From positions 6,592,001 through 6,656,000 of the forward strand of contig NC_092590.1 of NCBI RefSeq assembly GCF_047663525.1: a DNA stretch of 64,000 nucleotides, read 5' to 3'. Positions 1 to 10,799 of the stretch are shown one piece after another. The stretch is from Anas platyrhynchos (Eukaryota; Chordata; Aves; Anseriformes; Anatidae). The position numbers and the translations under genes are program-made. Below the pieces are notes generated by a model that saw only the letters and a list, made by a program, of their open reading frames with translations, did not search any database and was not told where the DNA came from. Each line of letters opens with the position of its first letter. Within the stretch, counting starts at the first letter, position 1.

Positions 1-17
1 AGTGTTGAACTTCATAC

Positions 18-172
18 CAGCAGATCGGGGAGCCTGGCACTGATCACGTCCTGCAGGTTTGTTTTGTCCTCTGGGCCCACGTCTCGTTTGTACTGCCACT
101 TCTCCGGCACAAAGGGCCACTTCATCTCCTTCGCCTCCTCCAGAAGGGTCCTCAAGTCATCGGGAAGCAATG
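18..172 (-). CDS. ALPK1: ALPK1, second coding exon (residues 41-92)
   Basis: ALPK1 (alpha-kinase 1) is a cytosolic atypical kinase whose N-terminal domain binds bacterial ADP-heptose and whose C-terminal alpha-kinase domain phosphorylates TIFA. This 155-base exon encodes 52 residues of the N-terminal domain, including a segment around [15 protein letters not shown] and GPEDKTNL that is nearly identical to human ALPK1. The acceptor is TTTTCAG at 179-173; the first Ala codon is completed by the final G of the previous exon. The donor is CTG|GTATGA at 18/17, phase 0, the same length and phase I expect from the human protein. The rest of the ligand-binding region and the kinase domain lie beyond the left edge. 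An open frame continues upstream of the acceptor, but it is intron. Identification is very secure; only the exact donor rests on inference. Confidence 0.95.
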
Positions 173-1912
173 CTGAAAAGGTCAAAGCACAGGTAAGGAT
201 ACAGCAGGCACAACCGCCACGATGGAGCAGCCACCCTGCGGAGATCATCGTCACCGGGACCTCCACAAGCACCATCCCTCACCCTCATCTGCTCTGCCCT
301 CCAGCTAAATGGGAGCCACTGGCCATTAAAGTAGTTTTTAGCAGGAAGCAACACGGCTGGGTGGCTGGCTGAGCGTGAGGGGCTGCTGCAGGGCAGGCTG
401 GAGGAAACCTGAACCTCTGTGCGAGGCAAGGGCTCAGGGGAGCACAGCCAGCCCAGGCTTTGCTTGTGGCAGTAACAAAAACCAGCCTGAAAAGCCACAG
501 CCAGCCTGGGAGACGAGTCTGGGCCATAGATAGCAATCACACAAAGATCTAAGGGGATGCAGTGAAAAACAAGTTGTATGTTCTTGAGAATAATTATTTA
601 ATAGATCATTTGGGAAAAATAGTTGGTCTGGCGCAGCTAAGTCATTCAGGCGGGCTGAGGACCTGGCCTTTCAGGCTTGCAGGGGTGGAGGATGCCAGCT
701 CCCTTCCTTTCAGCTGCAGCCCACGTATAATTTTCCCTGAAAGAGCGGCAAATCTGCAGCCCCCGTGTGCTGTGCTAACCCTAGGCCAGGCAGGCTCTCT
801 GGCCAATAAAAGTGGATTAACAAGGATTATTGACCAGATGGGGTTAATGGTGATCATCAGCTGCAGATCTAGCCCCTTCTGGCCATTAATCCCCAGAAAA
901 AATGCTGCTTAGAGACCATCATTGCTCTAACAAGCTAATGCAATAAATGTATTACTACATATTTTTTTAATCAACCCTTTATGGATGATTTTAGAAAGCA
1001 CACAACATAAGAATTCAGTTTTGTGCCCATATTGCAGTGCATTCACCGGGACGTTTTTCCAGAAAGAGTGGCGAGTCTGATACTCAGGGCCAGCTTTCTA
1101 CAAAGCCACCTTCACAAACACACCATTTTTTCCAACCTAGGTTTTCTCACTTGTTGCTGCCACTCTAGATACGTCTCCCATCGCACCACACAGCACAGCC
1201 GTGCTGTCCTGCTGGTCCCAAGTCTCACCCGAAGAGGCTCGGCCTTCCCCAGCATGGAAAGGTGGCCATGGACAAGGCTGGGGCAGAGGAGGCCGTGCCT
1301 CCAGCTCCCATCCGCACAGCTCCCTGTATCCCTGTAATGGCAGCACCCCAAAACCAGCACAGGAGCCACAACACCAAAATGAGATAAGGCAACAGTCAGG
1401 AAAAACAAAAACAACCCGTGGGACGATGTGGATGTTGGCATTCTCTCTGAAGCATGCAGATGTTGCTGCTACCCCGTTCTCCACGCCATCCTCAGTTAAA
1501 CCTTAATCCGACTCCTACTAGATGCACCAAAGAACATCTTTAATATTGAACTTTTACTCTTAGAGGCCTCCTCAGCAGTCAATGCTGCCGAGCTGGTTAG
1601 AGGAGGAAGCCAGAGTGAGGTTTTCAGCAGGATTTGGTGATCTAGGCCCTGTCAGCCATCTTTGGGGCTGGGCACCCGTGTAAGCCTAGCTTCGAGCCTG
1701 ACTCTGACATCTGGTTGTCACCACATGGAAATGAATGCAATTAGTGTGCTAATGATAATTACGTGGTGCTGTAAGGCAGAAACACCGCGAGTGCACAGTA
1801 TAGTCGGTGAGCTGGCATGAACAATCTTGTAGCCATCAGCTGAAATCCAGCTCTCAGAGCAAGAATTTACTCCTGCGGCACCTCGGGGCGGGGGGAGCAG
1901 CAGCAGTGCCTG

Positions 1913-1962
1913 TGCCAGGAGCATCCCCAGACTGCCAGGAGCATCCCCAGGCTGCCAGGAGC
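1913..1962 (+). repeat. 20-bp tandem repeat, 2.5 copies
   Basis: The unit TGCCAGGAGCATCCCCAGAC occurs at 1913-1932, again at 1933-1952 with one change, and in part at 1953-1962. It lies in an ALPK1 intron. Confidence 0.8.
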
Positions 1963-3291
1963 TGCCGTGAGCCCTGGCTGCTGCGAGCAGGTCCCCAGAG
2001 GACAGGACGGAGCCTCCCTGTGGGCTCTGATTGCCCGTTTCCTCCAGCAGCTCACCTGAAGGGCCGTGGCTAATCGAGCGGTTACGGGGGCGCTGATCAA
2101 CCTTATCTGGAACTAAACTGATTATTTCTCATACGCTGCGGTATTTAATGGGAGAAAAGGGCTGAGGAGGGTGAAGGGGAAAAGCGCTACCTGATTAGGA
2201 GTTCAAGAGCCTATTCTGAAGAGAGATAATAAAGACTAAAAGAATTTGTGATGAGAAAACAAAGTACCCTTTGTCAAAAACAAACAAAACAAAACAACAA
2301 AAAAAAAGAGAAAAATCTTCCAGCATCCTTCGCAGAAACCTATATGCCACCCTCCAGCTCAGACAGGCTTAGGTGCTTCAGAAGAAGGCGGCTGACCTCC
2401 CAGCGAGAACAAGGGCGTGTGTAAAAACATATTTGAAGCAGCCCTGCACTCCCGAGCAAACAAAGGGTTTTAAAGATCAGATTGACATTATGGTCAAGCC
2501 ACTCAAGCGAAGCAGCACCAAACACTATTGACACCACACTGGAAAATGGACGGTACTAAAAAAGGGTAATACAAAGTAGAACCTGCACTTACATTGAAAT
2601 TTTGGAGATTTTTGCTGATGCCTTTATTTTTTCCCCCAGGAATGTCACTTGTATCCTTTACTTTAATTTTCTGTACTTACTGAAGTTATTTTTCTGTGTG
2701 GCAGAAAGCAGTACATAACCTCCCTACCCTGTACCAAAAGGTGTGATTCACACAAGCTCAGCAATTCAAACGTGGCTTTTATTTGGTGAATAAAAAAGCT
2801 GTGGCAATTAAGTTGTGTAGCCCGCTGAAAGTCTGACTGGACAAAACTGAACCAAGTCTATTACCACCTTTCATGATCAGTGTGAGCTGGATTTCCACTG
2901 GAATTAATAATTATTTTTTTTTTAAAAAAACACTGTCAAGGCATCAGTACAACAGCAAAATAAATGCTGGTTTCTAGTAAGATTGCTAGCATTGAAACAA
3001 ATGAAGAGCTCTTCCATTACAGCCCTCACTAAATCCTGCTTCCTTTCCTGGTTATTTATTCCAGCCATTAGCCAGCATGGATTTTCCTGGATTTTCCTTT
3101 CAAGAGGGATACTGCAAGTTTTTTTTCTTTGGACACCACTTATAGAGGTCACGCACATTTTACAAGATAAAGATTCAGGCAATGAGCTCTTTAATATATT
3201 AGGAGAAGCTGACAAACAGAAAGGGCCCTCCCCCAGTCCCTATGAAAGGAAAGGAAATATGTGCCCTTATTCAGAAGTTGCATCCTTTTTC

Positions 3292-3299
<8 letters not shown>

Positions 3300-3331
<32 letters not shown>
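3300..3331 (+). repeat. T32 homopolymer
   Basis: An uninterrupted run of 32 T follows a short CTTTTCTTC segment. In the sense of ALPK1 transcription it is an A run. No retroelement body was recognised beside it. Confidence 0.9.
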
Positions 3332-3335
<4 letters not shown>

Positions 3336-3613
3336 ACTGAAATTTATGTGCATCAGCAAACTTTCGGGCATTGTTCTTCCCCAACTAAACTGTTCCTTAC
3401 AGCCTCATGTTTACTGAAGCCTAAAATTAGAACTGACAGCAATTCACCGCAACAAAGTGGGCTGCTTTCCCCTGCCTGCCCGCAGCCCACGGCCCATTCA
3501 CGGCCCCGAAATCCAGTCGTCTCTTGACTCTCATCTGCCAGGAGAATTAAAATAGGGTAGGGCCGAGGAGCAACCGCCTGCCCTGGCCCTGCTGCTGCCC
3601 TCAGGGACCTCAC

Positions 3614-3734
3614 CCTGGCACTGTTGGTATTGCTGCTCCTCTTCCTCGTGGGTGTCAGCCTTGGCCGACAGCAGAGTGTCCAGGGCACGCTTGCAGTCCT
3701 GCAGCAGCGCGGCCACCGCGCCGTGGTTGCTCAT
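3614..3734 (-). CDS. ALPK1: ALPK1, first coding exon (residues 1-40)
   Basis: This exon encodes the ALPK1 N-terminus, beginning MSNHGAVAALLQDCK, which aligns with the start of human ALPK1 (MNNQKVVAVLLQECK). It contributes 40 codons plus one base; joined to the exon at 172-18 the reading frame continues [13 protein letters not shown], matching the human junction. The start ATG at 3734-3732 has A at -3 (CACCATGA), and no upstream in-frame ATG is present in the exon. The donor is CAGG|GTGAGG at 3614/3613. The exon extends upstream as 5' UTR to the acceptor at 3826-3825. The domain begins the helical ADP-heptose-binding region of the family. Residues 29-37 are Glu/Gln-rich (HEEEEQQYQQ), less conserved with human. 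Confidence 0.93.
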
Positions 3735-3824
3735 GGTGCCCAGTCCTGCTCTGCTGCCAGACGGGTGTCCCCGGGTGTGTGGTGAGTGGTTGCTTAGGAG
3801 AAGATCCCGTCCAGGTTGGGGTGC
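3735..3824 (-). other. ALPK1: ALPK1 5' UTR portion of the first coding exon
   Basis: On the minus strand a pyrimidine tract ending TTTCTCACCAG gives a good acceptor at 3826-3825. Ninety bases of leader follow before the ATG at 3734 and contain no ATG. This implies at least one further upstream non-coding exon. Confidence 0.65.
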
Positions 3825-4149
3825 CTGGTGAGAAAAAAAGAGGGGGGAAAATGATTAACGAAAGCATCGTCAATTGTCTGAATAGCTCAAGCAGGGGGAA
3901 ATAAGAAGGGGAGTACATAAAAATGCACCCTAGGAGCAGGGGTCTGCTTCTGTCTGAGGCTGGCTTTCCAAACATTCATCCAGACACCTGGCTCACCATG
4001 AATTTTCCACTGCAAGCCCTTCATTTGCTTATGACATTGCCAGTGGTGGTGCAGGAAAAAAATAAAAAGCTTTCCACCCCGAGCATCTGGCTCACTGTCT
4101 GCCAGAGCCATTTGGAACAGCTCTCAGAAATGAAACGCGGAGGAAATGC

Positions 4150-4172
4150 TTTTTTTTTTTTTTTTTTTTTTT
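4150..4172 (+). repeat. T23 homopolymer
   Basis: An uninterrupted T run in the ALPK1 5' intron. Confidence 0.85.
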
Positions 4173-4346
4173 CATAGCAAAACAAATGTGGTAGTGGTTT
4201 TCTTTCGTGAACTACTCCCATGGTTTGAAGCAACGTGGTCAGAAACAGCCACTGAAAACATTGCTAAAATCAGTGAAGCTGTAAGCTTCTGAAGTAGGAC
4301 GGGGAGGGCGAATTTACGCACAGTGACACAGTCGGCTCTGCTGATG

Positions 4347-4384
4347 AAAAAAAAAAAACAAAAACAAAAACAAAAACAAAAAAA
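4347..4384 (+). repeat. (CAAAAA)n simple repeat
   Basis: An A run is followed by four successive CAAAAA-type units and a final CAAAAAAA. It is a simple repeat in an ALPK1 intron. Confidence 0.85.
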
Positions 4385-6999
4385 CACTTGCGTTTCAGCA
4401 GCTGAATTTCTGGACAGTGTTTTCCCTTCCACTGCAGCTCCAGGGCAGCTGGGTCGCGGGGCTGGTGGCAGACAGCCCGTGCCGTCAGCGGCGCTGGGAA
4501 GAGCGAGCCGCCAGCCTGAAAAGCAGAGGGCAGAGGAGATGCACTCATGCAAAAGCAGAGCGAAGGCAGGTGGAGCAGGGCGAGGGACAGCATTCATCAG
4601 CACGGAGCCCGCAGGCAGGAGCCGGTCAGCAGGGCTGCGGCTGGCGCTGCAGATGGAGGTCAGAGAAAGGAGAAACGAGGCGAAGACGGGACAGGGAGAT
4701 GGAGGGCAGGAGCACAGGCACGCAGGAGCAACAAGGTCGGGCAGGTGCAGAGCCCCGGGCACAAACCCAGCTCTCATGTCTGCTGTTGGGGTGCTGCCGA
4801 GGCACAAGGGCTGCACCCCGCTTCTCTGTGTGGACAGGTAGAAACCTCGCGTGTGGGGAAGGCAGATTTGTTGGTGTTTGTGGGATGCCCACCCTGTGAG
4901 CACATCCACAGCCCAAACAGAGAAAAAGCACCCAGAGGAAGAGCGCCGGTGTCATTGCTGTATTTGTGGCTCTCAGCTGGCCAGCTCTCTGCTCAGAAAG
5001 CTGTTCAAAAGCAACCCACCAGGAAAAATAATCAAATAAAGCGTACAGCTCAGGTTAGAGCACTTAGATTGGGGTCTGCACTCAGGTGCAGTTCCAGCAA
5101 AACACTGGGGTCGGATTTGGGCTGTTTTGCCCGTAGTCCCTTGGGCCCCCAGAAGTCCTAGGCACAGAAACCCAGCTGGCACCGAGCAATGAAGCAGCCA
5201 GAAGCAGGGCTGGAGACACAGCTGCAGCGTGGGTCCTCCAGGAGACCGGCAGCCCCACAACGTGCAGACATCTGTGCATGGCTACAGTGCCCCCAGATCA
5301 TACTTTTGGGCCAAGCCAAGCCCTCTCCTCCCAAGCTGCTAGGTCTGGAAAAGCTGGGCCGGCTGCTGGTTATCCATCAGGGAAAAGCAAAGCGTCCCCC
5401 TCTGCCACAGCCGCCGTCACACACCTACGGCAGCGTTGCTTGCCCTGCTGAGCGCAGCGACATCTGCTAATTGATTTATCTGATTACACAGCCCTGCGCG
5501 GAGCAGCGCGGCCGTCCCACGAGTACCTCCCAGGTTGGGACGGAGCATCCCCGCCATCTGGCCCCTACTCTGCTCCTTTGTGTAATTGATTTCTCAAAAG
5601 TCCCCTTTCCTCAGGAGCCCGCTCCAGTAAGCTGCCATGCAGGCGTACCTCGGACCCACTGCTTCCTCGCAGATACATGCTCATAACCAAATTTTCTACA
5701 AGGATGCGCTAAAGCAGACAAGTGTTGAACCACTTGCCTTTACCAAAACCCACCACAGCACCGAGAGCATCCAAGGCGGCTCGCAGACATGCTTCAGCTT
5801 ATCCACGTTGCAGCCCGAGCCCCAGAGTAGCCCTAAAGCTGGCTGGTGGAAGGCTGCGGGGCCGCAGCCTGGGCGATCGCATCGGGGCTGTGCTGCAAGC
5901 CAGAGCCCCGCGGCTTTGTGAGCCGCACGGCGCGCGAGTCGCACAAAGGGCGGACGGGGCTTAGCAGGGAAGCTTAAATTAGTGTAGAAGTACAGCACGT
6001 GGCTTGCCAGGATTGCAGGGATTTAACTCACCGGGAAACTGCCGGATCCGTAACAGGGATATACACACAAGTCAGTGAGTGAGAGCTTGTTCTTCGAGTA
6101 CATTTTTTTTTTCCCAAAGAACTAAATAAACAGCACGGACGCTCAGCGCAATAAATAATGATTTACAGCAGCAGGGACAACAATGTGGTGGAACCACGTA
6201 GGGCAGTGCAATAAACTGCAGGGCTAGTGCTCAGAAAGGAGACAGCCTTTTGACTCCTCTTCACTAGGGGCAATGACTCGCATCATAAAATCAGCTTGAA
6301 ACGCACCGGAGAACCTTAAACGATAGCAGCACCCTTTGCACAGATGCCACTTTGCAAGCTGTGCTTTGTAACAGCTGTAGCGCTGAATCGCAGCTGGGGG
6401 ACAGAAACAACAACGGGCAGCTTGCGGACCTGTGGCAAATCAGGGCTGGAGACCGCAGCCAGCAGCAGCACCAGCACAGACGGCTGGGGGCCCTTGGGAC
6501 CCTGCAATGGTCACTGGGTGCTTTGTGACAGCACCGATATACCCCAACACGCAGCATTTTAAGGGGATGTAGTTCTGAGATGATAAAAATTAAAAGCAGG
6601 TCCCAGAATTACTTAATATACGAGAAAGTTGTCTAGACAAAGATGATTTCGAAGGACACGCCAACAAACGCTTTAGCTGCCACTTTCAAAACACATAATA
6701 AAAACAATTTTACATCAGACTGAGGCCTTGAGCATGTTTTGGTGACAGAAAAGCTCCTTTACACCAGCTTTGTGCACAGTTTTGTTTTTTTTTTAATTAT
6801 TATTTATTAATGGTTGATGCAGCTGTTAAACACTTTAAAACAGAAATGATGAAAAACATCTGTGCCATTTCATTTCTGGTGGAGCCTGGATTAAAGTAAC
6901 TTCTTGCATCGAATATGATGAATAAAAGCACAAAGGTCTCAGGGAGAGGGAAAGTGTGTTTCTGCAGAGCCCTCTAATCGGAGCTGGGATTCAGAACAA

Positions 7000-7026
7000 G
7001 AGGGAGGGAGGGAGGAGGAGGGAGGA
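7000..7026 (+). repeat. GGGA/GGA purine repeat
   Basis: AGGGAGGGAGGGAGGAGGAG followed by GGAGG is a short purine tract with several G triplets on the plus strand, able in principle to form a G-quadruplex. It immediately precedes an AT-rich block that may be regulatory. Confidence 0.75.
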
Positions 7027-8189
7027 ATTGGGTGGGCTACAGAGAAATGATCTCTTTAATAAGAAATGGGCCATACTGTGACATTTCAGAGCCCTTGGGC
7101 TAGAAGACCAAAAGATCTGTCAAGAGAAAGGAATTTTAAGTTATACTGTGGATAGGAGGGAGCCTGGGAGTCAATCGGGCCAGTTTAAGACTACAATTAG
7201 CTTCAGAGGCTTGAGGAAAAAGATGTAATTGACGCATTCAATACAGCAAGCATAACAAGCATTTGTTTCTCAGACAACATCATTTGGGAAATTTTCCACG
7301 GCATTATGGTCCTGAAACAAAAATTAGAGATCGCCAGACCTTTTCTTGCTGAAAATATATTATCCTAATTTTCATCTTATTCAGGCTACCCTCCAATTCC
7401 AGCGAGACTAATGAAGAGGAAGCAAAGACCTGATGAGTTCCATGTGGAGGCTACGTTTATGGATTAATCCCAACAGGGAGCAAATAAACCTTATTCCCAG
7501 AGCTCTCAGTTGGGACTCGACACAATCAATTGAGGAACGGGTAGTTATTTATGACTGAGGCTGTTTTGACTTTCAAATAAACATTTTAATTATTTTAAGT
7601 GCTATGCTGGAACTTAGAGTTTGAGCGCTGTTTTAATTTTGATGCCAGCTATGCCTTGCTCTCCTCCCTCCTAATCCCAAACCACTCTGGTCATTATGAT
7701 ACCGTGCATGTGATCCCGGTTTTCATGCTAGTAACACTTGAAAGCATTGACCAAAGCAAAATCCACCGGCCAGACTGGGGAAGAAGGAAGGCTGTGTGCT
7801 GCATGTCTGCAGTGAGGAGGTCTGCCTGAGCTTCTTCATGCTTGTGCTTGCTTTATCAGGCGCACCCCTCAGCGTGGAGCTAGTATACGTGAAAAGAGCA
7901 TCCTCACAGAGACGCCAGCTCTGAAACTCGTTTGCACTCCCTGATCCACCCTTGGTGCAATATTTTTCTGCACTTGCCTTCCCAAGCAACTTTCAACAGC
8001 TGTCACTGAAAGAGCAAGAGAACATTTATTTTTCCTTCAGCAGGTAGCAGGGAACACACACATCCAGGGCACCCTTGACTCTTCCCCATCCTGTGGATTT
8101 GTGTGAGAGCTCTCTGCAGCCCTCCACATTACCTGTGTCCAAAATATCAGGCTCAGCTTCACTGTCAAATTAGGTAACTTGAGGGAAAG

Positions 8190-8219
8190 AAAAAAAAAAA
8201 AAAAAAGAAAAAAAAAAGA
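8190..8219 (+). repeat. A-rich run
   Basis: Two long A runs separated by G form a low-complexity tract in the ALPK1 5' intron. Confidence 0.75.
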
Positions 8220-9201
8220 AAACTTGCTTAAGATGATTTAGTATCGCAAGCAAAGGTTTCAGTAATTAAGTTAATATCATCTTCCAGAGAAAGCAAATTC
8301 AGTTTCCTATTTCAGTACAAGATGCTTGTGGTTTCCTAGAGCATTTACCTTGCTTGCCAGTACATGGAGGCTTGGTGACGCGAGAGAGACAAAGATGGTT
8401 AAAAAACAACAACAAAATCCATTTGCTGGGGATCTATCTATTTATTTATTTATTTAACTCCTCCAGCTTGAAGATTAGATGTTTTATTTCGGTAAAGCTG
8501 GATATACCAACTGGCATTGGCTGTATTAAAATAAGGAAGAACCTCAATCAAAAAGCCTCTCCTAAGGCAAGCTTTCTTGTTAATATGCACCAACATGAAA
8601 GGCTTTCTTTTCATCCTATACAACTACAGTGTGTGTAAATTGCAGGGGGCTCATTGGCATAAATCTTGGCTGTGACCTCTGAGGTAAACTGGATTTACAT
8701 TACTTTCTGACAAGAATTAAATGAAGGCCTTGTGGATATATGAACAGCCTTCTAGACTGCAACAGATGGGCACGAATGTGCTCCCTAGGCAAACTATCAG
8801 TGACATCTGTGTCCTCCAAATTCTGGTGGTCTCAGCCAATTAGCAGGCAAAAGGGGGGAAAAAAAAAAGGCAGCCGCTGCACAGCTACCCCAGCCAGAGC
8901 TGAGCAGAAGTGCTTCTGTTTAGAAATGGGATCAAGAACAGCCTCCAGCAGCACGGGGACGGTTGTCTGCCTGGGCACGACACGACAGAAAGCGCTGAGG
9001 TAATTAGAACAGATATTAATATGGATACAGAACAAATCCCAGCTTCGGCTAAGCCTGCGTAAGACTAGGGTAATGGGCTACCGTGATGGATTTACCCTGA
9101 TATAATGACAGGCAGAGCTTTATCCACGCTAAACGCAGAGACGGGTCCAAAGCCCGCCCAGTGCTTACTGCAGCCAAGCTGAGCACTGCAGGAGCCCAGC
9201 T

Positions 9202-9275
9202 GCAGCCCCACAGACAGACCTCCAGCCCCACAGACCTCTATCCCAAAGGCCTCCAACCCCACAGACCTCCAGCCC
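9202..9275 (+). repeat. Degenerate 16-18 bp minisatellite
   Basis: About four imperfect copies of a unit close to CCAGCCCCACAGACCTC are visible (for example at 9222-9239 and 9250-9267), one copy being diverged (ATCCCAAAGGCCT). Confidence 0.75.
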
Positions 9276-10771
9276 GGTTCTCCTGCAGCACTGATGGCTG
9301 AACCCAGCCATGAAGCTGGTGCCCGATGCCCACCAAAAGCACCTGCTGTTTTGCCCCAGCAGTGGCTTCACAGAGGGGCCAGGGTGTTTGGGCTCCTTCC
9401 CTTCATCGCTGCTATCTCATGCACTGCTAGGGGATGCCAAAAAAAGGGAGTAACCGAGGGGAAGATCAATAAATTAAAAAGTTCTAAAAAAAAAAAGACA
9501 TAATGAATTTGGTACAGCACATATTTTTAGATCAAAGATGCCTTTGAAGTGACAAACCCCTAATCCATAAACCACTGAAGCACTTCCTTTCTCTCCCAAA
9601 CTACTTGTTGTCAAATAAAATGGAAGTTAAGGAAATTATCTTTATCTGAAAATGGCCAAAAGAAGCCATCACCTAATGACAGCCTTGTCAAAATGACAAT
9701 TGGGGAAATTGTTAGGCAGGCGAGGCCTAAGGACCGGAGGCCTAAGCTTGCTGTTTGCTCTAATCTGGTCAGGCAGGCCCCACACAATTCCAGCCAGCTT
9801 GCTGTGTGAAACAGCCAAGCCTTTGTCAGCCTGAGCAGGGGCTGGGAAGACTTCTCTTTCATGAATATGTATCACCACCCCTCCACGTCTACAGAGAAAA
9901 AAGCCTTCGAAATTAAAAAAATATATTTATATATATTCACATATATAAAAAATAAAATAGACAACAAGACACTACCACCAAAAAAAAAAAATAAAAATGT
10001 TCAAACAAAAAAAGCTATGGCACCATGCAGGGTGAAAAACCACTCAGTAATAAAAGCTGACATTATGAAAGCAGAGCCAGAGAGATCTTCCCAAAGGCTT
10101 TCCTCAGACTCTGACTCCCCAGCACGAGGGGAGGAGGCACTTCAAGACACCACAGAAGCAAAATGTCCCATTGGGGTTTACGAGGCCTACCACCATGCTC
10201 TGCACGGAGAGCGTGCCCGAATGTGCTGTGTGGGTGTCAAAGCCCACGCCTGGTGCTGCAGGGCCCCGTGAGCACTCTGCTGGCTTGTGCCAGGGCACGT
10301 TGTGCCTAGCAGCCCAAGATCCTCCACCGGCAAAGGCTGCAAGGCCGGGCACTGAGGCAGTGTCATATCAGGGTCCCATACAGCTTACATGACATTAAAT
10401 TACACAGCATTAAAAATAAAGATGACTCCTGGTTTAATAAGCACCATAATAAATCACTGTGGTGAATTAATGCTATGAGAGTGGTCTCCCCGACGTGCAA
10501 CAACACAACCGAGGCTTTCAGAGGCGGCCAAGTGCTCGCAGGAGGGCAGTTTTCTGAGGGGCGTTCATGACACTCTGCAAACACAATCCTTTACAGCATC
10601 TCAAGTCACATAGTTTGTCATCTCAAGACATCTCCCCTTGAAGTTTGGGGCGTTTTAAACATATGTACCATATTAATCTTCAAAAATTCAAAAGGCTGAC
10701 ATAAAACTGAAGGAGGAGAGCCACACCGAGTCTACTGGACTGCCAGCTGAAACTAACAGACAGCAAATGAC

Positions 10772-10799
10772 AAAAAAAAAAAAAAAAAAAAAAAAAAAA
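10772..10799 (+). repeat. A28 homopolymer
   Basis: An uninterrupted run of 28 A. No retroelement head was recognised upstream. Confidence 0.9.

Larger units (their letters stand above)
173..3613 (-). other. ALPK1: ALPK1 intron between first two coding exons
   Basis: This 3.4-kb intron starts at donor CAGG|GTGAGG (3614/3613) and ends at acceptor TTTTCAG (173). No coding exon is recognisable inside it. It contains a 20-base tandem repeat at 1913-1962, a 32-base T run at 3300-3331, and an AT-rich block at 560-960 with homeodomain-like TAATCC/GGATTA and CAGCTG words that may be regulatory. Open frames here are short and low in complexity. Confidence 0.85.

Noticed and set aside
3292..3331. T run as the poly(A) tail of a reversed retroposed gene
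   Set aside because: No gene-derived sequence or target duplication could be recognised on the flank.
4172..4909. 245-codon minus-strand frame
   Set aside because: Contains a Phe/Cys run produced by the CAAAAA repeat and has no family signature; it lies in the ALPK1 intron.
7287..7300. GGGAAATTTTCC as an NF-kB site
   Set aside because: Spacing is 12 bases rather than the 10-base kB consensus, and it is far from the likely promoters.
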